From Alicyclobacillus mali (GTDB lineage Bacteria > Bacillota > Bacilli > Alicyclobacillales > Alicyclobacillaceae), in the NCBI RefSeq assembly GCF_017329565.1, contig NZ_JAFMTT010000002.1: a DNA stretch of 64,000 bases; one strand, written 5' to 3'. Position numbers and translations under genes: made by a program. Positions 54,316 through 62,963 of this stretch are shown here, piece after piece. A model generated the notes under the pieces. That model was not told where the DNA came from and did no database searches. It saw nothing but the letters and a program-made list of their open reading frames with translations. The first letter of the stretch is position 1. Each line of letters starts with the position of its first letter.

Positions 54316-54720
54316 TTATGACCTGCTGTAATAGCCCTTTCCCCGCCCGGAATCCCGCGATGGTCCAACATCTTTCTCCGCTGGTCGACGACCTTCGTTC
54401 TTAACTTCCCTCGCCATCTCCTTCGCGCAGTTCGCGCAAAGCCTGCCCGACTGCGTGGGCGTGCCACACCGCTCGCACGGGTACACCATGTTCGGGTTGT
54501 TGCGCAACAACAGTCGCCCGTCGCGGATGAATTGGACGATCTCGTCGTACGACACATCCGTCCCGTTTGCGACTTCGTAGATGTTCGCGAGCGGGTGCTG
54601 GCGAAGATACGCACGGATGGTCGCGAGCTTCTCGTCCTCATCTTTGACGCAGTCCGGACAGATGTCGCGCCCCATGCGGTTGAAGAGCTTCCCACATCGT
54701 CGGCAGTTGGCAATCGCCAC
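54316..54720 (-). CDS. yvyF: YvyF-type flagellar operon protein (TIGR03826)
   Basis: 134 residues. Zinc-ribbon pairs CRRC and CPDC at the N-terminus, a winged-helix-like middle (HPLANIYEVANGTDVSYDEIVQFI in parts) and a second CERC/CANC pair. This is the conserved protein between comFC and flgM in Bacillaceae. GTG at 54720 gives GGAGG at 7 bases; ATG 54726 is too close. Molecular role unknown; a regulator of flagellar genes has been proposed for the family. Confidence 0.85.
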   Translation of the reverse strand: MAIANCRRCGKLFNRMGRDICPDCVKDEDEKLATIRAYLRQHPLANIYEVANGTDVSYDEIVQFIRDGRLLLRNNPNMVYPCERCGTPTQSGRLCANCAKEMAREVKNEGRRPAEKDVGPSRDSGRGKGYYSRS

Positions 54721-54722
54721 GG

Positions 54723-54905
54723 TCATCCCTCCACCTTCATGATTCGCGATTCCTCGACAAAATCCTGCCACAGCTGGCCACGCGCCATGGCCGGATTTTC
54801 CGCCCGACGGCCGACTGCCTCTCCAACGCCTCCCGCGCCAATGCCACGGGGCGCGGCCGGCCTACCTGCCGCTGCCACACCCGCAGCCCCCGCCGCTGGC
54901 GTCAC
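54723..54905 (-). CDS. Small open frame between comFC and yvyF (doubtful)
   Basis: 60 codons from a GTG with GGAG about 7 bases before; ends at the yvyF start. N-terminal half is low-complexity Ala/Gly/Pro, the end reads MARGQLWQDFVEES. Tight spacing to both neighbours suggests translation, but composition may simply reflect high GC. Confidence 0.25.
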   Translation of the reverse strand: MTPAAGAAGVAAAGRPAAPRGIGAGGVGEAVGRRAENPAMARGQLWQDFVEESRIMKVEG

Positions 54906-54909
54906 ACCC

Positions 54910-55647
54910 TCACTCCACCCGCGCGATCACGACCGCGTGCACCGCGCGCGCACCGGCCCGGTACAACGCGTGGGCGCACGTCGTGAGCGTCGCGCCGGTC
55001 GTCATCACGTCGTCGACGAGCAAGACGCGCCGTCCCCGGATGGAGCCTGGGTCTGCGACGACAAACTGGCCCGCGAGTTCGCGCAGGCGGCGAGACCTGT
55101 CTTTCGCGGTCTGGGAGCGGGTGTGGCCGGATGCGCCGAGGCGAGCAAGCGCCCGCACGCACGGCAGGCCCCCTGCGCGGGCACAGGAGGAGGCCACGAG
55201 CAGGACGTGATCGTACCCCCGCATGCGCAGGCGGTCCGGGGCGGTCGGCACGGGCACCACGACATCCGCCGGCGGGCGGACTGCCCGTGTGGCCTCCAGG
55301 ACAGCCGCAAAATAAGGGCCGATCTCGACGACGCGATCGTACTTGTAGGCGCGGATGAGTGTTCGGACGAAGTGATCGTAGACGAGGGCGCTCGCGACCA
55401 TCATCGGGCGCCCGGCGGCGCGAAGTTGGGTATGTTGCACCTGAATGGGCACGAGCGCGAGGTTCTGCTGGCAGAAGGCGCAGAGCCGCCCCATCGCGGT
55501 CCGCTCGCTGGAGCGGCGCTCGGCGAGTTCAGGCGGAATTGGGCGGCTGCAGACGGGGCAAAGTTCATCGTTCGAGGGAAAGATCCAGTTGAGCATTTGC
55601 CGCACAAGGCGCTCGGCCAGAAACGATGGCGTGTACGCGCGTGGCAC
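54910..55647 (-). CDS. comFC: ComFC-family competence/phosphoribosyltransferase protein
   Basis: 245 residues. N-terminal zinc site CPVC with CAFC, and C-terminal PRTase domain with VVVPVPTAPDRLRMRGYDH and the PRPP loop VLLVDDVMTTGATL. ComFC is needed for DNA uptake in Bacillus together with ComFA; comFA is not in the window. GTG with GGGAGG at 7 bases. First gene of the comFC-yvyF-sigma unit. Confidence 0.9.
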   Translation of the reverse strand: MPRAYTPSFLAERLVRQMLNWIFPSNDELCPVCSRPIPPELAERRSSERTAMGRLCAFCQQNLALVPIQVQHTQLRAAGRPMMVASALVYDHFVRTLIRAYKYDRVVEIGPYFAAVLEATRAVRPPADVVVPVPTAPDRLRMRGYDHVLLVASSCARAGGLPCVRALARLGASGHTRSQTAKDRSRRLRELAGQFVVADPGSIRGRRVLLVDDVMTTGATLTTCAHALYRAGARAVHAVVIARVE

Positions 55648-55674
55648 GGGCGCGCCTCCCCTCCGATTGGGCCA

Positions 55675-56964
55675 TCACGGCCGCGCGTCGAGCCTGGAGA
55701 GCGTGAACCAGAAGTCGCTGCCCTTGCCCTCCTCGCTCTCGACGCCGACCTCGCCGCCGAGCGCGGTGACGATGTGCTTGACGATGGCGAGGCCGAGGCC
55801 CGTCCCGCCCGAGGCTCGGCTGCGGTCCTTGTGCACGCGGTAGAACCGCTCGAACACCCGCGGCAAGGACTCCTTGGGGATCCCGATGCCGTTGTCCTTC
55901 ACGTGCACCTTGACGCGATCGACCAGCACGTCCCAGGTGACCGAGACCCGGCTCTTGGGCGGCGAGTAGTGGATGGCGTTCGTCAGGAGGTTGAGAAACA
56001 CCTGCAGCAGGAGATCAGGCTCGGCCCAGACGTGCAGGCGCTGTTCGCGCGGCAGCTCGATGGAGATCTGCTTCTCGCCAGCGACGGGCCTGACGCGATC
56101 GACGGCGCGCACGAGCACCTCATGGAGATCGACAGCGACGGGATCGACGTGGCTGTCGCTCGCCTCGAGCTTCGAGAGCTCGAGCAGATCCGAGACGAGG
56201 TTGCCCATGCGGAGCGACTCCTCGTAGATGGTGCGCAGGAACTTTTCCCGCGCCTCCTCGTCCACGTCCCCGTCGAGCAGCGTCTCGGCGAAGCCGCGAA
56301 TGGCGGCGATGGGCGTCTTCAGCTCGTGGGAGACGTTGGCGACGAAGTCGCTCCGCATGCGCTCGAGGCGGCGCCACTCGGAGACGTCGTTCACGAGCAT
56401 GAGCACGTCGTGCCGGCCGTCGGCCTTGCTGCGCATGCGGGGCGCCGCCGAAATGGGTACCAGTCGCACGGCGACGGTGACGCCTTCGCGGATCTGAAAC
56501 TCCCCGGACCAGGGCGTGCCGAAGAGAAGGGCGTGATCAATCGCCGAGCCGAGTTGATAGTTGCGAAAGACGGTCCAATGGTCCCGGTCCTTCCACTGTT
56601 CCACCGGCCTGCGGAACAGCCGCTCGGCGGCGTGGTTGACCATCTGCACCTGGCCGTCGCTCCTGAGGTAGATGACGCCCGTGGTCATGTTTTGCAGGAT
56701 GTGCCGAAGGATGTCTCGCTCCTGCGACAAATCCGCCAGCGTCTCCTGGATGCGCTCGGCCATGCGGTTGAAATGGCGGAAGATGGCGATCTCGGCGGGG
56801 CGGCTCCGGTACTCGTACATGCGCACCTCGTAGCGGCCCTGAACGATGGCGTCCATGGCGTCGAGCAGGTAGCGCCTGAGGCTGCGAAACCAGCTCGTCT
56901 GCCAGACCGCGAACAGCGCGCCGATGGCCAGCCCAGCGCCGAGCCCGATGACAAAGGCGATCAT
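55675..56964 (-). CDS. Sensor histidine kinase, PhoR/ResE-like
   Basis: 429 residues. One N-terminal membrane helix (about 3-22), a HAMP-like linker, PAS domain (about 82-195), HisKA with His213 in VSHELKTP, then HATPase motifs NLLTNAIHYS, DNGIGIPK and GGTGLGLAIVKH. There is no sizeable extracytoplasmic domain, so sensing is probably membrane- or PAS-based. Overlaps the response regulator by ATGA. Phosphate or respiration control is possible from family, not shown. Confidence 0.88.
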   Translation of the reverse strand: MIAFVIGLGAGLAIGALFAVWQTSWFRSLRRYLLDAMDAIVQGRYEVRMYEYRSRPAEIAIFRHFNRMAERIQETLADLSQERDILRHILQNMTTGVIYLRSDGQVQMVNHAAERLFRRPVEQWKDRDHWTVFRNYQLGSAIDHALLFGTPWSGEFQIREGVTVAVRLVPISAAPRMRSKADGRHDVLMLVNDVSEWRRLERMRSDFVANVSHELKTPIAAIRGFAETLLDGDVDEEAREKFLRTIYEESLRMGNLVSDLLELSKLEASDSHVDPVAVDLHEVLVRAVDRVRPVAGEKQISIELPREQRLHVWAEPDLLLQVFLNLLTNAIHYSPPKSRVSVTWDVLVDRVKVHVKDNGIGIPKESLPRVFERFYRVHKDRSRASGGTGLGLAIVKHIVTALGGEVGVESEEGKGSDFWFTLSRLDARP

Positions 56965-57680
56965 GACCCCGACGTACCTTCCGTAAACTTGTACCCGATG
57001 CCGCGCACCGTGCGAATGTACCTGGGATTCTTGGAATCATCCTCGATCTTTTCGCGAAGATGCGAGACATGGACGTCCACGATGCGCGTGTCCGTGGCCG
57101 CGCTGTAGCCCCAGACGCGGTCCAAAAGCTGATCTCTCGACAACACGTGCTCCGGATTCTCCATGAAATATTGCAGGAGTTCGAATTCCTTCGGCGTGAA
57201 CTCGACAAGTTGGCCCCGCACGCGGACCTCGTGACGCGCCACGTCCATCACGATGTTGCCTGCGCGCAACACCTTCCCGCTCGACGTGGGCTGGGCATCC
57301 TCCTCGCGGTTCTCGGTGCGGCGCAACACCGCCCTGGCGCGCGCGACGAGTTCCCGCGGGCTGAACGGCTTGGTGACGTAGTCGTCCGCGCCGAGCTCGA
57401 GCCCGAGGACGAGATCCACCTCCTCGTCCCGAGCCGTCAGGAGGATGATGGGGATCTGGACGCCCTCCTGGCGCAGCCGTCGGCACACTTCGAGCCCATC
57501 CATCCCCGGCAGCATCAGGTCGAGCACGACGAGGTCGTACTTCGACGCGCCCTGCTTCAGTTTCTCGTACGCGACACGGCCGTCGTCCACCGTCTCCACG
57601 TCAAACCCCGAGCGACTGAAGTTGTATTCCACCAAGGTGCGAATGGACGCCTCGTCGTCCACTACCAACACGGTAGGCAC
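56961..57680 (-). CDS. Response regulator, OmpR/PhoB family
   Basis: 239 residues. Receiver domain with VDDE, Asp54 in VVLDLMLPG and TKPFSPRE; winged-helix output with FTPKEFELLQYF and RTVRGIGYKF. GTG at 57680 with GGAGGG 7 bases upstream. Forms an operon with the kinase (ATGA overlap); PhoP/WalR-like. Confidence 0.92.
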   Translation of the reverse strand: MPTVLVVDDEASIRTLVEYNFSRSGFDVETVDDGRVAYEKLKQGASKYDLVVLDLMLPGMDGLEVCRRLRQEGVQIPIILLTARDEEVDLVLGLELGADDYVTKPFSPRELVARARAVLRRTENREEDAQPTSSGKVLRAGNIVMDVARHEVRVRGQLVEFTPKEFELLQYFMENPEHVLSRDQLLDRVWGYSAATDTRIVDVHVSHLREKIEDDSKNPRYIRTVRGIGYKFTEGTSGS

Positions 57681-57825
57681 ACGTTTTCCCTCCGCTCACT
57701 GGTACTGGCCTTATTGTAGCAAGAAGCGACAGAGCTCGGCCACGATCAGGATGGAGAATTCCTTTGAATCTTGTCAAATCCATGCCAATATGTGAAACTT
57801 AATTCGGAAGCTAGAGGAAGTGGGT

Positions 57826-59250
57826 GTGGACGTGTCGATAGGAGAAGCCATCCGAACCCTCCGCACAGCGCGCGGACTGAGCCAGACCGAACTGGCGGGC
57901 GAAACTGCGAGTCCCGATGAAATAGATGCCATTGAATCTGGCAGGGCCCTTGCGCCGTACCCGCTCCTCATCCGAGTGGCGGATTTGCTCGGCGAGCCCA
58001 TCGACAAACTGTTGGCCGATGTGGATCCGCTCGCCCTGCTCCAGGCGGCCATCCGCGTCGCCCAGTACGACGTGGCCGCGGGACACCCGCATCGCGCCCG
58101 CGACATCCTCACACACCTGCCGGAGGCCTCGTTCCACACGCGCAGCCTGAGCGAGTACCGGCTTACGCTCGCGCGCGCGCTGCGGGGCTTGGGAGCGGAC
58201 GAGGAGGCCGTGGCGCTGCTCGTGCCGCTGGCGGAGGCGGCGCAGAACGCGGACGACCCACGCATGGCGTTTTACGCCCTGCGAGAGCTCGGCTTTGCAG
58301 AGTGCGATCGCGGCAACGTCCCCGCCGCCGTGCGCCTGTGGAAGGACGCCCTCGCGCGCGTCGACGCGCTCGCGTCCACGCACGCCATCCCGTCGCACGA
58401 GCTCCACGCGCTCGCCCTGGAACTGTACCTCCACCTCGACGATCTCGACCCGCACGCCGAGGGCTTCGACGTCCCGTGGCGGCGGACGAGCTTCGCTCCG
58501 CAGCCGCGCCTGCGGGCCGAGTTTGCGCCCGCACCGGCCCCTGCGCCCGTGTCCAAGCCTCCCAAGGCGCCTAGGGAGCGACCATATCTCGCCGCGGCCG
58601 AGCAGTTGTCCGCGTCCGCGCCGGCGCTTTTCGCCGTGGCCGAGGGCCTCGCCGCGGACGCGCTTCGCCACCTCGCCGTCGATCCGGCACGCGCGCGAGC
58701 CCTGGCGGAGCAAGCGACGGCGCTCCTCTTCGTGGGGCGGCTCTCCGAGGCCCACGCGTCGCTGCACCTTCGCCTGGGCGCCGCTCCCGGCGCGGGCAGA
58801 CTGTCCACCCGGTTGCAGGACGCGTACCTCATGACCGCCGTCTCGCCGGGGTGCGATCTCGCCGCGTTTGCCGACGAGATCGCCAGCCTCTTGGACGAGG
58901 GCGAATTGGAACGCGCGGCGATGCTGCTCGAGATGGCACAGGCCATCGCGGCTGAGCTACCCGAAAGCGAGGACCTCGCGGCGAGGCGGGCGCGGCTCAA
59001 GCTCACCCTGCTGGAGATGGAGGCCGCCTACGCCAAGCGGCCGCGCGAGCGCGCGTCGCTGCGCAAGCAGCTCATCGCGTACGAGCAGTCATTTCCGGAC
59101 TGGGGCGAGGCGTCCCTCCACCGCCGGACCTGCCAGAACCTCATCCGCTGGCTCGCCGAGGCGCGAGAGTTCGACCTGGCGCTTCGGTACATTCAGAAGC
59201 TCGACGAACTGATGCGCGAGCCGCGCCCGCCGGTTCCGTTCGTATTCTGA
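57826..59250 (+). CDS. XRE-type HTH regulator with TPR region
   Basis: 474 residues. N-terminal Cro/C1 HTH (about 4-60, IRTLRTARGLSQTELAG) followed by about 400 Ala-rich helical residues of TPR type. Domain order matches RRNPP-like peptide-responsive regulators (PlcR, Rgg, AimR), but the repeats are poorly conserved. GTG 57826 gives GAGGA at 7 bases; GTG 57820 is the alternative. Divergent from the OmpR-type regulator; no obvious signal-peptide gene beside it. Confidence 0.7.
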   Translation: MDVSIGEAIRTLRTARGLSQTELAGETASPDEIDAIESGRALAPYPLLIRVADLLGEPIDKLLADVDPLALLQAAIRVAQYDVAAGHPHRARDILTHLPEASFHTRSLSEYRLTLARALRGLGADEEAVALLVPLAEAAQNADDPRMAFYALRELGFAECDRGNVPAAVRLWKDALARVDALASTHAIPSHELHALALELYLHLDDLDPHAEGFDVPWRRTSFAPQPRLRAEFAPAPAPAPVSKPPKAPRERPYLAAAEQLSASAPALFAVAEGLAADALRHLAVDPARARALAEQATALLFVGRLSEAHASLHLRLGAAPGAGRLSTRLQDAYLMTAVSPGCDLAAFADEIASLLDEGELERAAMLLEMAQAIAAELPESEDLAARRARLKLTLLEMEAAYAKRPRERASLRKQLIAYEQSFPDWGEASLHRRTCQNLIRWLAEAREFDLALRYIQKLDELMREPRPPVPFVF

Positions 59251-59251
59251 T

Positions 59252-59659
59252 TCACTGGGCCGCGCGGGCGCTGACGGCGCCCACCACGCGGATGACGCGG
59301 ACCCGGCATTCCGGCGCGCAACCCAGGCGGATGGCGGCCACCTCTCGGTCCGCCTCCGCTCTGTCGCTGACCGCCATGTACGTGACCGCGCAAGCCATTC
59401 GTTCCGCCAGTCGCTCCACCACAGCCCGCGCCTCATCCGCTGGCGCCACGTCGATCACGACCACGCGCGACGCGGGCGAGCGCCATCTCCCGCACGCCTT
59501 CCGCAACACACCCTCCACGGCGCCGCCACATCCCTCGGTCACCAGCACGAGCCACTCGCACGCCTGAGGCCGAGACGACGCCCCATGCACGAACCGACCC
59601 GCCAACGCGCACCCGAGGTACACGGCGACCGCCGCGGCAAACGCGACCGCCATCCACAT
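59252..59659 (-). CDS. Small membrane-anchored protein, unknown
   Basis: 135 residues with one N-terminal helix (about 2-22) and a soluble part with alternating strands and helices (EWLVLVTEG, SRVVVIDVAPADEARAVVERLAERM in parts). Strong ribosome site AAGGAGGTGA before the ATG. Convergent with the XRE-TPR gene, stop codons two bases apart. No family recognised. Confidence 0.6.
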   Translation of the reverse strand: MWMAVAFAAAVAVYLGCALAGRFVHGASSRPQACEWLVLVTEGCGGAVEGVLRKACGRWRSPASRVVVIDVAPADEARAVVERLAERMACAVTYMAVSDRAEADREVAAIRLGCAPECRVRVIRVVGAVSARAAQ

Positions 59660-59727
59660 GCGGGCTCACCTCCTTGCCCCAGCGTATGCGCTGGCGCGAG
59701 AAGGGACCCACGCAGCCGTACATCAAG

Positions 59728-60393
59728 TCAGACCCTGTCGGGCAGAATCCACCGCTCTCGATACGCATGCAGGATGGCCTGGCTCCTGTCGGAGACGTGG
59801 AGCTTCGCCAAAATGTGCGACACGTGGTTTTTCGCCGTCTTCACCGTGATATGGAGCGACTCGGCAATCTGTTCGTTGGACTTGCCGGCGGCCATCTGGC
59901 AGAGCACGTCGAATTCGCGCGCCGTCAGGAGGTCTTTCCATCCATCGTTCGGCTTCGCATACCGCTCGATCTCGCCGAGCACCGCGCGCATCACCTGCGG
60001 ATGCACCATGGCGCGTCCCTCGTGCGCCTCGCGAATGGCCCGAAGAAGGTCCTCCATCGGCGCGTCCTTGACGATGTACCCGCTCACGCCCTCACGCACC
60101 GCTTCGAGCACCACCGGCGACTGCTCGTGCATGGTCAACACCACGATTTTCGGGCGCCACGCGAGGAGAGGCACGGCCTTCAGCACGCAGATGCCGTCCA
60201 CCTCGGGCATGGTGATGTCGAGCAGCAGCACATCCGGGCGAACGTGCTCCACATCGCGGAGCACCTCGTGGCCGTTTGCCCAAACGGCCACCACATCAAT
60301 GTCCGGCTCGTATGCCAAAAGGTCTGCGAGCGTAAGTCGGTATTCCGCATTGTCGTCCGCAATCGCGACGCGAATCGGAAATTCGTTGGTCAT
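59728..60393 (-). CDS. Orphan response regulator, NarL/LuxR family
   Basis: 221 residues. Receiver with ADDN, Asp59 in VLLLDITMPEVDG and KDAP; LuxR-type HTH LTAREFDVLCQMAAGKSNEQIAE and TVKTAKNHVSHIL. No kinase gene adjacent. ATG at 60393 with GGGGGA 4 bases before. Position 68 bases upstream of the small membrane protein suggests a two-gene operon. Confidence 0.88.
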   Translation of the reverse strand: MTNEFPIRVAIADDNAEYRLTLADLLAYEPDIDVVAVWANGHEVLRDVEHVRPDVLLLDITMPEVDGICVLKAVPLLAWRPKIVVLTMHEQSPVVLEAVREGVSGYIVKDAPMEDLLRAIREAHEGRAMVHPQVMRAVLGEIERYAKPNDGWKDLLTAREFDVLCQMAAGKSNEQIAESLHITVKTAKNHVSHILAKLHVSDRSQAILHAYRERWILPDRV

Positions 60394-60482
60394 TCCATCC
60401 CCCTTGCTTGCAAGCAACCCCCGGATGTCCAATCTCTTCTTCAGCTTGATAATACCAGATTCACGCCCATGCCGGGCGCACG

Positions 60483-60507
60483 AAAAAAAACGCCCTCCGG
60501 CAGGGCG
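60483..60507 (-). terminator. Strong terminator downstream of metK
   Basis: On the minus strand CGCCCT (60502-60507 complement) pairs with AGGGCG (60491-60496 complement) around 5 bases and is followed by eight T. It is 120 bases beyond the metK stop; the gap holds a GACAAA/TTTGTC dyad (60595-60608) and no gene. Confidence 0.85.
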
Positions 60508-60627
60508 CCGGAAGGCACACATCATGGGGTGTAAGGGTGATATCTCATACATTCGATGCCAAAAGCGGTGTTTGTGAGGGTCCGCTGGGGCCGCGACAAA
60601 CTTTTGTCAGCGCGCTCAGCTCACTGG

Positions 60628-61815
60628 TCAGATCAGCGCGAGGCGGCGGATCTCCTCCACCTTGTCCGTCCGCTCCCACGGAAGATCGACGTCCGTGCGG
60701 CCGAAGTGGCCGTACGCCGCCGTCTGGCGGTAGATCGGCCGGCGCAGGTCGAGATCGCGAATGATGGCCGCCGGGCGAAGGTCAAACACCTCGCGGACAA
60801 TCTCGACGATTTTCTCGTCGCTCACCTGTCCCGTCCCATACGTATCCACTGAGATGGACACCGGCCGCGCCACGCCAATCGCATACGCGAGCTGGATCTC
60901 GCACTTCCTTGCGAGCCCGGCCGCGACAATGTTCTTCGCGACGTAGCGAGCCGCATACGCGGCGCTCCGGTCGACCTTCGTCGGATCCTTGCCGGAGAAG
61001 GCACCGCCGCCGTGGCGAGCGTAGCCGCCGTACGTGTCGACGATAATTTTCCGGCCCGTGAGCCCGGCGTCGCCCTGCGGTCCGCCGATGACAAACCGCC
61101 CCGTCGGGTTAATGAGGTACTTCGTGTTCTCATCCAGCCACTCCTGGGGGACAATCGGGCGGATGACGCGCTCAATCATGTCGCGCTCGACGGTCTTGAG
61201 CGTCGTCTGCTCGTCGTGCTGCGTGGAGATGACAATCGTGTCCACGCGCACAGGCCGGTCTCCCTCGTACTCGATGGTCACCTGGGTCTTGCCGTCCGGG
61301 CGCAGGTACGTGAGTTCGCCGCTCTTGCGCACTTCCGCGAGCCGGCGCGACAACCGATGCGCGAGGGAAATCGGCAGCGGCATCAACTCGGGCGTCTCAT
61401 CGCACGCGAAGCCGAACATGAGTCCCTGATCACCCGCACCAATCTCGTCGATCTGCGCGTCCGTCATGTTCCGCACTTCGAGGGCGCGATCCACGCCCTG
61501 CGCGATGTCCGGGGACTGCTCGTCGATGGACGTGATGACGGCGCAGGTCTCGGCGTCGAAGCCGAACTTCGCGCGGGTGTAACCAATTTCGGAAATGGTG
61601 CGGCGCACCACCTTCGGGATGTCCACGTAGCAGCTCGTCGTGATCTCGCCGATGACGAGCACGAGTCCCGTCGTCACCGACGTCTCGCACGCGACGCGCG
61701 CGAGCGGATCATATGTCAAAATCTCGTCCAACACTGCGTCGGAGATCTGATCGCAAATCTTGTCCGGGTGGCCTTCCGTCACGGATTCCGAGGTAAACAG
61801 GCGTCGCTGTGCCAA
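60628..61815 (-). CDS. metK: S-adenosylmethionine synthetase
   Basis: 395 residues. Family motifs TSESVTEGHPDKICDQISDAVLD (in parts), GAGDQGLMFGFA and the P-loop-like GGGAFSGKDPTKVDRS. Makes SAM from methionine and ATP. The TTG at 61815 is chosen since GGAGG lies 7 bases upstream; the frame is open upstream without one. A near-consensus promoter lies at 61890-61918. The leader of about 70 bases is too short for an S-box riboswitch and none is seen, unlike many Bacillus metK genes. Confidence 0.95.
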   Translation of the reverse strand: MAQRRLFTSESVTEGHPDKICDQISDAVLDEILTYDPLARVACETSVTTGLVLVIGEITTSCYVDIPKVVRRTISEIGYTRAKFGFDAETCAVITSIDEQSPDIAQGVDRALEVRNMTDAQIDEIGAGDQGLMFGFACDETPELMPLPISLAHRLSRRLAEVRKSGELTYLRPDGKTQVTIEYEGDRPVRVDTIVISTQHDEQTTLKTVERDMIERVIRPIVPQEWLDENTKYLINPTGRFVIGGPQGDAGLTGRKIIVDTYGGYARHGGGAFSGKDPTKVDRSAAYAARYVAKNIVAAGLARKCEIQLAYAIGVARPVSISVDTYGTGQVSDEKIVEIVREVFDLRPAAIIRDLDLRRPIYRQTAAYGHFGRTDVDLPWERTDKVEEIRRLALI

Positions 61816-61889
61816 TCTGGAGCCTCCTTTGGCGCGCAGAGGATTTGGCAAGCCAGGGGATCCCGCTTGTCCATCGCAAAACAAACCTT

Positions 61890-61918
61890 ATCGTAGTCGA
61901 TGGCCTCTGGGCAGTCAA
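61890..61918 (-). promoter_or_regulatory. metK promoter with dyad at -35
   Basis: -35 TTGACT (61913-61918), 17 bases, -10 TACGAT (61890-61895). The -35 is inside an inverted repeat GTCAAGG (61914-61920) / CCTTGAC (61927-61933), a possible operator. Confidence 0.65.
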
Positions 61919-61949
61919 GGATTTTCCCTTGACAATGTTGAGGACGGCT

Positions 61950-62714
61950 TCAATCACGGGTCTCGCGCTTGCCAGACGATGAGATGACCTTGAACGCGAA
62001 CCTCGGCAGCGCCAGTTGGCGGCGAAACCGCTTAGGCTCCGTGATGAGCCTGTACAACCACTCCAGATTCACGCGGCGAAACGCCTCCGGCGCCCGGCGC
62101 ACAGTGCCGCCCCACACGTCGATGGAGCCACCCACGCCCATCCCCACGAGCGGCGGCAGCTTGCCCATCACGTCTCGGAGGAACAGCTCCTGGCGCGGTT
62201 GTCCCATGCCCACGAGCAAAAGATGCGGGCGAAACGCTCGGATCTCTTCGAGAATTCGCTCGAGATCCGGGTGTTGAAAATAGCCATGATGTCCTGCGAA
62301 CGCATGCGCGGGGTACTGCGCCCGCAAGTTGTCCAGGCACGCGGCGAGCGATGCCTCGGTGGCCCCGAGCAGGTACACGCGCAGCACCTGATTCCGCCGC
62401 ATGGCTTCCGCCAACACCTGAGGGACGAGCTCCACGCCCGTCACGCGCTCGGGCACGGGGCGTCCCTGCCTGCGGGCAGCCCAGACGACGCCGATGCCGT
62501 CGGCGGTGACGAGATCGGCCGAATTGACGAGGCGCAACAGCGCCTCCTGGCGCTGGCACTGCATGACAAATTCCGGCCCAGCCGTCACCACGAGGTGATG
62601 GCCGCCGTCCGCCGCCCAGAAGAGGATTTTCTCCACCGCCTCCGCCATGGTGACGCGGTGGAACCTGACGCCGAGCACGTCCACGACGTCCTTGGCAAAT
62701 CCCTGCACAGCCAC
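61950..62714 (-). CDS. tagA: WecG/TagA/CpsF-family glycosyltransferase
   Basis: 254 residues. GT26 family: VLGVRFHRVTMAEAVE, the active-site TADGIGVVWAAR, LLVGMGQPRQE and GGSIDVWGG, ending with the basic LITEPKRFRRQ membrane-binding tail. TagA adds N-acetylmannosamine to undecaprenyl-PP-GlcNAc in wall teichoic acid; other members serve capsule or ECA. GTG with GGAGG 9 bases before. Acts at the inner face of the membrane. Confidence 0.88.
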   Translation of the reverse strand: MAVQGFAKDVVDVLGVRFHRVTMAEAVEKILFWAADGGHHLVVTAGPEFVMQCQRQEALLRLVNSADLVTADGIGVVWAARRQGRPVPERVTGVELVPQVLAEAMRRNQVLRVYLLGATEASLAACLDNLRAQYPAHAFAGHHGYFQHPDLERILEEIRAFRPHLLLVGMGQPRQELFLRDVMGKLPPLVGMGVGGSIDVWGGTVRRAPEAFRRVNLEWLYRLITEPKRFRRQLALPRFAFKVISSSGKRETRD

Positions 62715-62786
62715 TGGCCTATGCCTCCATCGTTCGTTGACGTGTGTCGCTCCGCTCGCACCGGCCTCGTTCGCACGCCCACAGCC

Positions 62787-62906
62787 TCACGCCAGCAGCC
62801 GGCGCACCGCAAGCTCGAGGGCGATGGCCACCAGGCTGATGGCCGTGCACGCCAGCATGACGCTGGCGATGACGAGGTGAACCACGCGCACCAACCGCGC
62901 TCTCAA
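62787..62906 (-). CDS. 39-residue single-helix membrane protein
   Basis: TTG start with GGGAGG 7 bases upstream, stop TGA. Encodes a basic start (MRARLVR) followed by one long hydrophobic helix and a basic end (VRRLLA), a one-pass small membrane protein. Between the MFS transporter and tagA on the same strand. No family recognised, but ribosome site and topology support a real gene. Confidence 0.5.
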   Translation of the reverse strand: MRARLVRVVHLVIASVMLACTAISLVAIALELAVRRLLA

Positions 62907-62963
62907 TGTTCCGCCTCCCGACCGAATCCAGTTGGCCACCATCATGGCCAGTTTCGGACGAGC

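Noticed and set aside
54532..57108. 858-codon plus-strand frame across yvyF, comFC and the kinase
   Set aside because: Antisense to three recognised genes; composition is His/Arg/Val-rich as expected of a shadow.
61816..61960. SAM (S-box) riboswitch before metK
   Set aside because: Leader too short and no S-box helices seen; only a promoter and a dyad.
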